Of a stretch of 64,000 nt of DNA, positions 1 to 11,200 are shown piece by piece; position 1 is the stretch's first letter, and each line of letters starts with the position of its first letter. The notes below the pieces were generated by a model. The model made no database searches. It was not told where the DNA came from and saw only the letters and a list, made by a program, of their open reading frames with translations. The position numbers and the translations under genes were made by a program. This DNA is from Neltuma alba (Eukaryota > Streptophyta > Magnoliopsida > Fabales > Fabaceae): the NCBI RefSeq assembly GCF_004799145.2, contig NW_021636296.1:186001-250000 (forward strand), in the 5' to 3' direction.

Positions 1-892
1 GGCGGAAGCGGAATTAACGTTAGAGGGTCAAGTAATTCAAATTTGTAAATATAATGTCAATACTAATTAATAATAAAATATATATTTGACTATTTCTATT
101 TAAGTGGAAGTGTGTGACAGCAAAACATATGGAAGAAGTAAGTAGAGTTAGTGGGGCCAAAAACCTTGCGCAAGCATAGATATACGTGGGTTCGCCCTGC
201 CTCAGTTCATCGTAATAACGCATATGCTTTGAAATTTTGACTATCAAAATTCTGTTTGTATGGTCCCAGTTAAAAGTAATAATTGATATATATATATATG
301 TATATATGTATATTGCCAACAATAATTGATATATTTTAAGAGTTGCTATTATAATATTATTTTTACGTTAAACAGCATTAATGGAACGATTTTGAATTTA
401 ATTTAATTAAAGATGACAGTTATATTAGTGAAAAAGGATATATATATATATATATATTATATACGCACTGTTTTTTACTCGGACAATTTACTACCTTCTC
501 CCTTATGTGGTACACATCCATCTCACACACCCACCCCCTATTTCGGTCCCTTAGGATATGTGTGCGTGCAAATATATGCGTGTGTGTCTCCACTCAAAAA
601 AAAAAAGTGTGTGTTTCCACCCTGTTAAGTAGAATTAAAAAGAAATTAAGAAAAACTAGTCCAGAAGAAAATCAAAATTTTTAAGAACCCAAATCGAATA
701 AATTTACATTAAAATCATAAATTCTCAAATTCCTTTAAAATATGCAATCATGAAATAAAAAATCCATCCTAAACACAAACCTCAATATGCGAAGCATGCC
801 TTGAAGGTATAAAAGGTTGGGATTTTGGATTAAGATTTAAGAAATTCATGGGGTTTGTGAGCTTTAAGATCTGTATACACGCCGTGATAAAT
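1..892. other. AT-rich intergenic stretch, no gene seen
   Basis: No coding exon with plant codon structure or a recognisable protein motif is visible on either strand. The stretch holds two TA dinucleotide runs (about 286-313 and 438-458) and a purine/pyrimidine-rich CA/TG region near 520-620. The open frames here are short and low-complexity. Confidence 0.6.
286..313. repeat. (TA)n microsatellite
   Basis: Uninterrupted or nearly uninterrupted TA repeat with one or two G interruptions. A second run of about 20 bases lies at 438-458. Confidence 0.85.
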
Positions 893-1102
893 CTTCTGAA
901 CTCAACTTGACTATTCTTTATTAAATTAGAATCACACTTTATTCCCCACCTCTGATCACGCGATTATCAAATGTGTAATTCAAAGAATACTTATAAAGGT
1001 ACTTACAGATCACCCACCAATAAAACTTTTATATAGGTGGCGGGATTTAAACTCACAGATTTATAGATTATAAACTGATTTCTTATTAACTGGACTAACT
1101 GA
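893..1102 (-). mobile_element. tRNA-derived SINE-like element
   Basis: Read on the - strand from 1102 downward, the sequence starts with an A-box-like TAGTCCAGT, followed about 40 bases on by a B-box-like GAGTTTAAATCCC. That is the internal RNA polymerase III promoter layout of tRNA-derived SINEs. The body is shared with 19590-19755, for example the block ATAAAGGT-CTTA-AGAT, so this is a dispersed family and not a single-copy sequence. No clear target-site duplication was found and the 3' boundary is approximate. Confidence 0.5.
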
Positions 1103-1294
1103 TGTTAGTTGTTATGATTGTGATTTTAAAAGAACAAGGACGTGATTTCCCATTAGCATGCCCGAGATGCTCCACGAAGGCTATCAGCCGATCCACTCAA
1201 TGGGTTGGGCCTTTTTTATTTTGTTGGGCCCACATTTGGTCAGACGCTGCCTCTGGCTATAAAAACTCATCACCATATCCACATAAATGCTTTA

Positions 1295-1430
1295 GAGGGT
1301 GTTTAGATTCCTTAATAGTCACTTTTAAAAAGTAATTTTTTACAAATAAAAAAAACTCTTTCACATATTTATTTTGTATATTATAAAAGTACTTTTAAAA
1401 TTATAGTTTTGTTTCTACTTAAATACCCTC
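1295..1430. mobile_element. Tourist-like MITE (PIF/Harbinger type), 136 bp
   Basis: Terminal inverted repeats GAGGGTGTTTAGA and TTAAATACCCTC are flanked by the target duplication TTA (1292-1294 and 1431-1433). The 3-bp TWA duplication and the GGGTGTTT-type end are typical of Tourist/PIF-Harbinger MITEs. The interior (CTCTTTCACATATTTATTTT) matches the 137-bp element at 45010-45146, so both belong to one family. Confidence 0.8.
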
Positions 1431-1576
1431 TTAGCCAAAGAGGGATTGTCTAGAACTTCTTTATTGGATGTTTGTTCGCCACAGTCGAGGATGCTGGTTT
1501 GCAAAGAGTCTTTGGGATAATGGGATCTGATTCCCTATGATTTAGTGTTTTCTTATTTGGGCTCTAGCCCTCTTTT

Positions 1577-1593
1577 GGGGGGGGGGGGGGGGG
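1577..1593. repeat. Poly-G tract (17 G)
   Basis: A run of 17 consecutive G preceded by TTTT. Long pure G runs are rare in AT-rich plant DNA and are error-prone in sequencing. A second run of 12 G is at 5399-5410. Confidence 0.9.
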
Positions 1594-1643
1594 AAGCAAA
1601 AAGCTTAAAGCCGTGTGAAATTTTGTATGGATATATATACATA

Positions 1644-1962
1644 CTACCTCCGGGCATAATTATAAAACCTCATCTATATACTACAAACAACTTTATATAT
1701 ACTACTTTTAGTCTTTAATATAAGATCTTGTTTGACTTTTATTTTGGTTCTAAATATAATACCTCAATCCATTTTGTTTCCCATATTTATACCTTTTTTT
1801 TTTCGAGATAGTCATTCTAGTAATAGTAGTTTTAGCCAATACACCTGATTAGCAAGGATATTTTAGAAAGACAACATCTATTTATGACAAATAACTAACT
1901 TAACCTGTATTTTTAATCTTCTCAAATTAGTTAACTAGCTCTTATAATTAGGATAGAGGTAG
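1644..1962. mobile_element. Stowaway-like MITE, 319 bp
   Basis: Begins CTACCTCCG and ends GAGGTAG, flanked by TA on both sides (1642-1643 and 1963-1964). The end sequence and TA duplication fit Tc1/mariner-type Stowaway elements, which recur many times in this window. The interior contains the family's 'ATAAGATCT...' and 'AACTAGCTCTTATAA' blocks. Confidence 0.65.
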
Positions 1963-3218
1963 TACATTACTAGGTAAGGTTTCATGTAATCAATCCGCGC
2001 ATAGAATCCTCCTAGGATTCGAATCATCATCTCCAGAACATGACAACCTCAATTGATCATAACTAAGTTTTCTCAAACGAAGTCTGCGAATTTTGACTGA
2101 TTAATTCCTAAGAAAAGCTACTTTCTCCGCCGCTTCCAAACAAACTGAAAACATGGGTTTTATCCGCCACTTTTGTTTGAAACCTTAACACCACTACTCT
2201 CCAAGGTTGTTTTTATAATTCCTCCATTTGCAGTAGCAAGATTCCTGATCAGCACATATGAATGAATTATGGGCATGTCCTTATCAACATTTTTTTTTTT
2301 TAAAAATGAACACAGGCAACCAAGCTGCAGCTCCACAGACTTTGGAAGCTCTGCATGATGAGTGAAATGTGCAATTACGTACTCTGCAAGATGTGTAATG
2401 AGGAACGATGTTCTGAAATGACTGTGTGAGATGAATCTCGTGTTGGAGAGTAATTAAGCTGCTGGATCGTAATTGCTAATAACTGGCTCATAAAAGACGA
2501 CGACGAGGACAAATAAAACTGATACAGAATGAATAGCCGTAGGAATCAAATTGAGGAAGTTTCGAGGAATTGGAATCCGAGACATTTCAGCTTTGATATT
2601 TTTGGTTGGCATGACTATGTCCCTTTGAAGAGACAAATAACGTAGTTTTCCATGTGCAGAGGCTTGGCGCTGAACCCTATGCTATGAAGCCACTAAACCC
2701 TCAAGCAGCATCTTCCTGTGATTCTAAACATACAAGATTTAACATGTAAATATCAATTAATCTCGTACGGTTTCTGCGTGACGGGTTTTTTTTTTTTGGT
2801 CAAAAGCGTGACGGGGTTAAATTCCGTGGTAGCATTTCTAATTTTCTAAACAAACAAGTTCAGACGGGGGAGGATTCTACAACTTGCACAACAAGGATAA
2901 AAACAGAACCTAAAAGCTAAAACACTTTCTGCATAAATTTCTATCATCCAAAACTTACTACCGTTTTCTTTTGGACACAGCTTTTTTGGGAGAGCGCTGG
3001 AATATGGGGGAAAGTGACACTTACATAATTACCTAGTACATGTCAAATCGATAGCATCAATATTACTCTTAATTCCTAATTCTTTATTTAAAGTACGTTG
3101 ATTATTGTACCTAGTGCTAGCAGGTAGGTAAAGGTCAATTCACTGAGTAAAGCCAAACCAGGAGTTTCCTCCATCTTCTTGGCTTCAACTTTACATGCAG
3201 ATCACGAGACTTTAACCT
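1963..3218. other. Intergenic region upstream of the NAC gene
   Basis: No gene seen. It contains a 20-nt poly-T insertion bracketed by a 10-bp direct repeat (listed separately) and probably the distal promoter of the NAC gene. Several T or A homopolymers (near 1794 and 2290) are present. Confidence 0.55.
2776..2815 (-). mobile_element. Micro-retroinsertion with 10-bp target duplication
   Basis: The direct repeat GCGTGACGGG occurs at 2776-2785 and again at 2806-2815. Between them lie only 20 bases: twelve T followed by GGTCAAAA. Read on the - strand this is TTTTGACC followed by poly-A, the form expected of a retroposon reduced to its last few bases plus its tail. The duplicated flank and poly-A polarity are directly visible; the mechanism is inferred. 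Confidence 0.6.
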
Positions 3219-3225
3219 TATATAA
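3219..3225 (+). promoter_or_regulatory. TATA box of the NAC gene
   Basis: TATATAA lies 86-92 bases upstream of the NAC start codon, leaving room for a 5' leader of about 55-60 bases. No competing ATG occurs between 3245 and 3310 in this leader apart from those in TGATCAATGG at the start itself. Confidence 0.5.
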
Positions 3226-3310
3226 TGCTGATGGCTCATTACTTTCTTTCACTTACACCCACCTAAATTGGTATTAACAGTAGAGGGTGTTTTTGATCAA
3301 TTCTTGATCA

Positions 3311-4887
3311 ATGGAAGGAGGATATCAAAGTGGGTCTAAGTTTCCGCCAGGATTCAGGTTCCATCCTTCTGATGAAGAACTCATAATTCATTACTTACAA
3401 AATAAAATCACGTCTCGTCCACTTCCAGCATTGATTATTGCAGAAATTGATCTGTACAAGTACAACCCATGGGAGTTACCCAGTTTGTTCTCCTTAACCA
3501 TCCACTCTTTCTATTGGCTTACTATTTTCAAATGACCATTTCTTCTCTGTTGCTATAGGTGGGAAAAAGATGAAACTCAGAATATTTTGCTTTGATATGT
3601 GCAGAAAAGGCATTTTTTGGGGAGGATGAATGGTATTTCTTTAGCCCTAGAGACCGAAAGTACCCAAATGGATTAAGACCAAACAGAGCAGCGGCTTCAG
3701 GATATTGGAAGGCCACTGGTACGGACAGGCCTATACTTGGCTCTTGCGGATCAAAGCGCATAGGAGTGAAGAAAGCTCTGGTTTTTTACACAGGTCGCCC
3801 TCCCAGAGGGGCTAAGACAGATTGGATTATGAATGAATACAGATTAGTTGACACAACCAGCAAACCTTCCAGGTCTAAAGGCTCCATGCGAGTTAAGTAT
3901 CTCTAGCATGCTAAAAGTTCCTTGATCATTCTCTCACCGTTAAATAATAATACGTCCTTGAACTTTGGATCACTTGTCAATATTTACTCACGTTTTCATC
4001 CAAAAACTATCGATGCTCACAACTCAAGTTTAGTCTTTGTCTGATACACCGATTTCAGATTATTTCAATTGTCATATAACTCCCTTGACTAACGCTCCTT
4101 CTTTTCAATTGTTAGACTTGTTTAATTATTGGAATTTTTAAATGCAGTTAAAGTAATGTATGGTATGAAATTTGGTATCGTTTTGTTGTAGGTTATGAGC
4201 TAGTAACAAGTTGCAAATGAAAAATTTTGAAATGATATCTAACTCGATCGCATTAAAGGGAACTAGACAAAGAGTCCAGATACTGCAGGATGATACTTTA
4301 GGAGGATAATTTCTAAGTTGAAGAGGGGCGTTCGCAAATTAATAAAATTGGAGTGTTTTTAATATCGAAAATGTGAATAATAATAACAATACCTTATGGT
4401 TCTATGCCTCTTCTTGTCACAGCTGGATGACTGGGTGTTGTGTCGGGTTCGACACAAAGGATGCTCATGGAAGAGTTCTGGTGAGAATCAGGAGCATCAT
4501 TGTGAACCAATTTTGCAGGCAAACCTTCCATGCTGCGAGCAATTCCCAGGAAACACAAACCTTGACACTAACATCTTCACAGATTATCAATACAAAGACT
4601 ATCGGATCTTAGCCTCCATTCTGGTGGGCGAGCCTATACTTCCCATAGGTAACAAGTCAAGTATGAGCTTTAAAGGCAGCAAAGGCGACGACCTCAGTTC
4701 AGTGCGCCGCTACCTCGACAACTTGAGTACAAAATCTATTGAAGATAATCAATACGAGAATCTCATTTCTTTTAACAATGCCCTTCATATTGAGAACAAA
4801 ATAGATCATTTTACTGGCAAGGCGCTGCTGAGTAGTGACATGTACTGCTGTAGTCGAAATTGGTCTCAAGATGGCATCCTCAATTAG
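3311..4887 (+). CDS. NAC-domain transcription factor (NARS/NAP-like group)
   Basis: DNA-binding nuclear transcription factor of the plant-specific NAM/ATAF/CUC family. The model has three exons, 3311-3482, 3605-3891 and 4423-4887, which join in frame to 307 aa. All NAC subdomains are visible in order. A is LPPGFRFHP-like (FPPGFRFHPSDEELIIHYL, residues 11-29). B is EIDLYKYNPWELP. C is DEWYFFSPRDRKYPNG and SGYWKATGTDRPI. D is KRIGVKKALVFYTGRPP and TDWIMNEYRL. E is LDDWVLCRVRHKG. Introns fall at the two positions standard for NAC genes, after WELP and after SMR. The C-terminal half (about residues 165-307) is divergent, as expected of the activation region. Residue 58 is Lys, giving ELPKKAFFG where most relatives have ELPEKA or similar. 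The subgroup is inferred from the domain wording only. Confidence 0.93.
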
Positions 4888-6169
4888 ATCCCACCAGATC
4901 CTACCATCAATTTGGAAGAACCTAATAAATTGGACTCCACGGGAAGATACTCACATGAAAGAGGATCAACTTTCAGGGTGCAAACTAATCGTTACTCTAC
5001 GTTTCCTTGTTCATAGTTACAATTTCTGGTACGTGAAACATGTGGATATGATCTCATGCGAAAGCGTCCATATATTCATGATGGGGACTAGGAAACTTGT
5101 CAATTGAAATTGTACTCAATTCTTATAGTTGCACATCATCTCACTTAGAATTCACATTATCAGGATGCTATATCTAGTGCATAATCCTCAAACCTAGAGG
5201 GTGTACGTGTTGTATTATTTGTTTCGTTAATATTCTGCCAAATAAAACCATAAAGCCAGAAGATGATTGATATGAAGTTTACAAGAGCGTCATCTTCCCC
5301 GTGTGATTAACAAAGGGAATCGGATAAAACATCCCATCAAGCATGGTAAGTTGATTGCTTCAGTCCTACCAATACCATCTTACGTTCGGAGGAAAAAAGG
5401 GGGGGGGGGGAGCGAGAAACAGAGCATTGGTAGAACAGAGAAAAACAAAGCCGCATGGTTGTCCTCTCCTAATGTCTCCAAACTTCACAAATATGGAACA
5501 CAATGAAAGAGAAGTGAAATTATAAGGTAACTCTGCAAGAAAATGTTCCATCAACACAAGTTATCTATCAATATCTCGGCACACACCCAGAATTAAGCTA
5601 ACTCTCCATGCTACCAAAACACCAATCGTCCTTTAATTATTTTGCGTATACATACATTCCGAGCAAGTACAAACCTCATCGCCCGTACACTCAAAGTGAT
5701 CGGGGAAAAAATGACCAAAACTAAAGTTTAGCGTCCTTTCTTTTTCTTAAACTTTTTGTGAAGAAAGTTAGCAAACGTTTCAGCCATGTACACCGGTTTC
5801 AGGAAAACAGTAAGCTTCGTAATTTTGAATTCAATGGCATGACTTTCTAACAAAAGAATAGCCAGGCCAGAAGGATATATGGCCAGAACAGACAGCAACT
5901 AGTGATAAAAATGATTATTAGTATAACAAAACGAAAAAGATGAAACAGATCGATTTTCACAGAATGGCAGAAAACTGGCTTTCTTCAAAAATGAGGAGAT
6001 CCCACTGTTTCAACATTAACAAAATTGACAGCTAGAAGGCAGGATAATTTACAAAGAAACGAAGAAAACGAAGGTTTCGATGACCAAGTCAAGAACTGAA
6101 AATTAAGCTTCCGGCACGGATCAGAACCCCAAACCCTAAGGATCAGACACCACGTAGTCGGATTTTCAA
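4888..6169. other. Intergenic between NAC and Sec61-beta
   Basis: Probably contains the NAC 3' UTR (an AATAAAACC block near 5240) and, on the opposite strand, the Sec61-beta 3' UTR down to about 5900. A 12-G homopolymer lies at 5399-5410. The two open frames in 5300-5560 are low complexity around that G run and show no protein homology. Confidence 0.5.
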
Positions 6170-6484
6170 TCAAACTGGGCCGGCAGATCGACGGTAAAGC
6201 TTGCCGAAGACGTGGAGAGCGGTGACAAAGCCGATGAAGCAGAGGCTCATGACAAGCACAACGGTGGGCGAAATCTTCAAGCCAGGGGCGTCGTCGGTGT
6301 AGAATCTCAGCATGTTGGAGGGACCGGAGCCACCTCCGACAGCGGAGCCACTTCCGCCAGCCCCACCGCCAAGACGGCGGCGGCGCATGCCGGCTGTGGC
6401 AGCTGCGGAGCCACGCGGTGCCATGATTCCGGGTCGTGTGGTCTGGGAATTGGCAGACTGAGATTGAGATGAACCCCTCGCCAT
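6170..6484 (-). CDS. Protein transport protein Sec61 subunit beta
   Basis: Small tail-anchored subunit of the Sec61 translocon in the ER membrane, which forms the channel for co-translational protein import. The 104-aa single-exon frame starts at 6484 with MARGSSQSQSAN. A flexible Ser/Ala/Gly-rich cytosolic part follows, including a MRRRRLGGG cluster. The family signature NMLRFYTDDAPGLKISP lies before one C-terminal membrane segment (VVLVMSLCFIGFVTALHVF, about residues 75-93), and the protein ends in KLYRRSAGPV. Length and order match plant Sec61-beta. Intronless structure is usual for this gene. The strand and start are unambiguous because the upstream region has no other in-frame ATG close by. 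Confidence 0.95.
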   Translation of the reverse strand: MARGSSQSQSANSQTTRPGIMAPRGSAAATAGMRRRRLGGGAGGSGSAVGGGSGPSNMLRFYTDDAPGLKISPTVVLVMSLCFIGFVTALHVFGKLYRRSAGPV

Positions 6485-6749
6485 GGTCGCCGAGCAGAGA
6501 GATCAAGAAGGTTAGGTGCGAGTGTTATAAGCAGCTAACAGGGGCTATGGATGGAACTAGAGCTCCCGGACGATCGACTGGGGACAAAAAGACTGAGCGT
6601 CATGGATGGGATATTTTTGTTTAAGTCTGGCTTAATCTTTTTGTTTTTGTTGCAAGGCTTAATCTTGTTTAGTTATTAAAAAATGAACCCTCGTAATGAT
6701 TTTTTTTTAAAAATATCTAGACAACTTTTAATCCTTTAGAATCTAAAAA

Positions 6750-6980
6750 AGCTTTAAGAAAATATGGACTAATCCAATTTTTCTCCTTTAAATTTATTTT
6801 TATTTTAATGTTGATCCATTAAATTTTAAATTATAAGTTTTGATCTTCCAAATTTTTTTTATTTAAAATATTAGCCTCTATAACTTGATAAAAACATAAA
6901 TTATTTTGTTTTTGAGTAATTAAAATCTATTATTTGAATCTTAAAAACCTAAAATCAAAATAAATTTAAATTTAAAACAC
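6750..6980. repeat. Dispersed AT-rich repeat, copy 1
   Basis: Shares an ordered series of blocks with 55610-55875: a stretch like TTTTAAATTATAAGTTTTG, then TATTTAAAATATTAGCCTCTATAA, then AAAATCTATTATTTGAA, ending AAAATCAAAATAA. This is a diverged dispersed repeat of unknown class with no clear terminal repeats. Confidence 0.45.
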
Positions 6981-6991
6981 TAAAAAGTATA

Positions 6992-7490
6992 GGGTTAAGG
7001 TGCGCCCAACACCCCGAACTATTTACCCAGGTGCGTCCAGTGGCCTAAAATAATTTTGGGTGCATTCAGTGTCCTAAACTAATTAAAATGGTGCGTCCAT
7101 ATCTCAAGCTAACAAAAATGTTATGTTTTATCATTACTTTCCTGACTCAGTTTAAAGTTAACCCCAGATATTCTAGATGGTAGACATATGGACATTTGAT
7201 GTATATTATTCTTACTCAAAATTGAATTTATTTCCTTCCTCTTCTTCTAAATAAATTGACTTTTGAGTAAGAATAATACACATCGGGTGCCCATGTGTCT
7301 ACCATGTAGAATATTTGGGGTCAACTTTAAGCTAAGTCAGGAAAGTAACGGTTAAACATAACATTTCTGTTAGATTGAGATATTGACACACCATTTTAAT
7401 TAGTTTAGGACACTGGATGTACTCAAAATTATTTTAGGTCACTGAATGCATCTGGATAAATAATGCAGGGTGCTGGGCACACCTTAACCC
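6992..7490. mobile_element. Mutator-type (MULE) long-inverted-repeat MITE, copy 1, 499 bp
   Basis: The element starts GGGTTAAGGTGCGCCCA and ends in the reverse complement form TGGGCACACCTTAACCC. The left half and right half are reverse complements over nearly their full length (about 240 bp each), so the transcript would fold into one long hairpin. Flanks are AAAAGTATA (6983-6991) and AAAATTATA (7491-7499), a 9-bp duplication with one mismatch, as expected for Mutator-like elements. The second copy at 50239-50737 has exactly the same length and a perfect 9-bp duplication. No transposase is encoded. Confidence 0.85.
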
Positions 7491-7638
7491 AAAATTATAT
7501 TAATCTAAAAAAAAAAGTAAAAGTTGGCCTAAGACTGGACACAAGATGTGTCCTTGGTGACATTAGGTCTGGAGTTGGATTACCAACTACTAACCAGCCT
7601 CTATCGTTGAAATTTAAAAAAAAAAATTAAAAGTTATA

Positions 7639-7790
7639 CTACTTCTAGTTTTATTTATAAGACATTATTTATAAATTATAGATAAAGTCTTATAATTAAA
7701 ATCAGAAATAGTATCCTAAAATAAAAAAATTAGAATTATAAGATTTTGTTTATAGACTATAAATAAAATTTTATATAAAACCGGAAGTAG
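7639..7790. mobile_element. Stowaway-like hairpin MITE, 152 bp
   Basis: Starts CTACTTCTAG and ends CCGGAAGTAG, flanked by TA (7637-7638 and 7791-7792). The interior is a tandem of two related units, each with TTATAAGA and TATAGAC/TATAGAT blocks, so it may be two merged copies of the 71-bp element type seen at 60653-60723. Confidence 0.65.
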
Positions 7791-8254
7791 TATATCTTAA
7801 AATAGAAAAACTAGAATATTATAATATGCTATGTCATCCTAGACCGTGGAAACGTTGAAGATAGTGTTTCCCCCCTAACCATATTTTATCATAGTGATGA
7901 TATTCCTTTTTACCAAGGTAATAACAATACTCTAGAATTCCAGGGGAAGTTATTGAACTGAGCCGTAATATTTAAAACACCGCTCAACCAATATCTGTAA
8001 ATCAAAATAAGGTGGATATATAAGAAGGAAGGCAAGAGAAGAAGGGATCTTGTGTACAGGGCAACTTGCTAGCTATTGAAAGCTAAAAACAATGTACGCT
8101 ACTTGTGTGGGAGCAAAAAACAGTATATAATGGAACTCAGAAAGAATTTAATGAACACATAGTCCACGAAATAATCAAACGGAGGCTGATGAAGTGCGTC
8201 CATTTCCAATATGAATGAATTTAATGTCTGGGATGGAGTAGAAAAACAGAGTAG

Positions 8255-11200
8255 TCATTGTGAGTCCCCGACATGATGGCCCAAGCAACCGATTTCCAGG
8301 TCTTGTCGATACAATGAAGAACCATCTTCACTGCTGCTATGCTGCGAGGAAGAGGAATCCCCTTGGGTACGGTGATGATGTATCCTGTTGCTGGGACTCG
8401 TAGGTCTGCTTATCAACGGAGTCACCGACGCCGATCCCCTGTTCCGTCTGACCTGCTGCTTCGCATTCATATGCCAGCTCCTTATTGCCATTGCTATTTT
8501 CTCGTCGAATATCGTCGGCCTCATGGTTGAACCCATCTGTTTCATTCAACAGTCATAGACTATATTCGTGGATTTTGACTTCATTATTTACACAGATTGT
8601 TGATTGATTATTAGTACCTGTGTGACCAGAGCGTAGAGAGGAAGCGTCACGTAGCTGCACAGGATTTGAACAAACACCCTGCACACCACAAGCATTCATT
8701 TCTAATCCCTGCAATTTATTCATTTGGATTCAGAAAGGAAATACCGTGAGGCTGATCACTCACCCCATCGAGATTCTTATCACCACATCCATCGTTTGCG
8801 AATTGAAACAAGACTTGAGACCGAATTGACACTGCAACAATAATATGAATGCATCAAGTCTTGCAGAAACAAACGGGTGGAGAAGCAATTTGCGGAATCA
8901 ATGGCTATTTCGATTTTCGAGGACTAACCACGGTCCACGCAAAGAAAGCAAGCTGGAAAGCGTTCTGTTATGAGGAAAAGAAACACTTGAGATGATGATC
9001 AATTCACCAGTCAAGGTTACCAGTAAAGTATTGAGAGAGAGAATAATGTTATGAGTAGAATTTCATCAACTTTTCTGGTTATTTGGGAATATACCTGAAA
9101 GAGCACAAAATTAATGAGATACAGAATGAGGCGGGGTCGCTTAAACCAGAAGAGGTCATCTCCAGGCTCTACCACCGGCTCTCCCTTCACAACTTCTCCT
9201 TTTTGTTGAATTCCCTGAGCCATTTTTGTTATGATCACCTGCAGCTTTGTTCCTACCACTAGAATGATCTGGACGCACATTAATTGCGAAACACATAATT
9301 ATTATCGCCATTCATTACTGCTTGGACCCAAAGAACTAGCAATGATCATATTGATCAAGGACTTGTGCTTACAATCAGAGGGATAAATGGAAACCATAGG
9401 TAAGAGTACCATCCTGCCCATTCACAAATCAAATACATATTGATCTCTTTCCTTTTCTATGGGAAATGCATCAACAAATAAGAACAGAGCATCTGTATTT
9501 TGTGAGGTTGATGATTTATTGACTCACCGTGAGTGTTAAACAGAAGAAAGAACGCGGCGAAAAACCAGAATGGAGGACTGGAAATTAGAAGCGAAGCAGT
9601 TAATTGCAGCAAAGTTGTTCATTTGTGGAGGACTAATTCAAATAATCATATCAGAGAGGACTAATAAAGCACAAACCTGAGTCCCACGACGAACTTAAAA
9701 TCCTCTTCCAATGATCTGCCTATATATTTCCTGAAATCGAACTTCTCTTGATTTTGAGGGGCCAAATGTGCCTAAGTTAATCACCATTATCCAATAATAC
9801 TGTCAACTTCCAAATCAAACATGCATGCATGAGAAACAAAATTAGTAACTGGCGGGAAAATACCATGATAAAGCCATGTCTCAAGGCCAAGTAATCCACT
9901 TTAGGAACTGACCTCACAAACTGCCTGAAAAAACAAACCTGAAAATGAAGAGAGTTCAGTGAACGCTCAAGACGCAGGTCCTGGAGACCTTTATATATCG
10001 AGATGAATTAGTAAGAGTGCATATTGGCTCACTTACAATCCAAATGGGAACTGGAGTTTGTGTCCAGAAACTCAGGTGCCTTCTCCCAAAAGATGTTTCT
10101 CTTGCGAATCTGAATCTCTCAGGATCTGTCACGCGCACCAAGATGCGTGTGTGTGTCTATATATATAAGAATAACAGACAAAATTTTCTTATTTGTTCAT
10201 ACACACATGAAAAAGATCTAACCGTGTGAGGATTGGTACTCAGATGTTCTTGTTTCTTCTTCCCATCGCTTCCAACTTCTCATCTATTTATACGTACGTA
10301 TAACCCAACAATTTTTGCATTTCAAGAAATCAAAAGACTTGGAGGCAGTGAGGTAATGGTAGAACATAAGAAAGTAGGTGGCTTCTTACCTTCACTCTGG
10401 CCAGAGCCAGTGTGAGTATGCAGCAAAGGACATGAAAACCAGCCCACACGAATATAAATATATGAAGCTGATGAATACCCTCCGGTGACACTAGCGGCAC
10501 TTTACCCTGCATATTTTTAATACTATCATCCCAACGCATGTATCTCACCTTCGTTTTCTCAGAAAATCATAAAATGAATCACATATAGTACGCCTGGATA
10601 GAAACAAGTTTGCACACGAACCTGGGCTGTGCATTTGTCACTTCCTCCGGCGGCTAAAACACGTCGGGGATTGACAGCGCCGGTCCGGCCAACTTCATGC
10701 ATCATCACTTCTTCTCTCTTACTGCAAGGGTGCCACGTCCCTGCAACTTGTTCTGATACGCATATTCTTGATATTGGATCTTGTCCTACCGTTAGCAACA
10801 ACGATATGAATCCCAGCAACATAAGCTCTGCAACCACCTCCCGCCAAAAAATCAATTAAGGGTGTGTTTGGGTTACACCCCAAACCATGGTCTGGGGAAT
10901 AATCTACCCAAACATCCCCTCCAAAAACCAAAACCATGGTTTTGGAAAAAGCAAAATTTTTTTGCTTTTGGAAAAAAAAGGGAGAGTGTGAGGGCCTATA
11001 TGATATGTATCTTGTTATTTTTTTTATAAACATATTTTTTTATAAATATATTTAATCTTATATTTTATAAATATATATACACATTAATTATTTATTAATT
11101 ATATTATCTTATGTATTATTAATTATGTTGGTAAAAACATATTATTAACAATTTTATTCATTCAAATTAAAATATATCATAAAATCTATTTTTTCTGTAA

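Larger units (their letters stand above)
6485..8254. other. Intergenic, Sec61-beta promoter side and MLO 3' side
   Basis: No gene. Holds the Sec61-beta promoter (from 6485 rightwards on the - strand), an AT-rich dispersed repeat, a 499-bp MULE-type inverted-repeat element and a 152-bp Stowaway-like hairpin, all listed separately. The MLO 3' UTR should lie in roughly 8000-8254. Confidence 0.55.
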
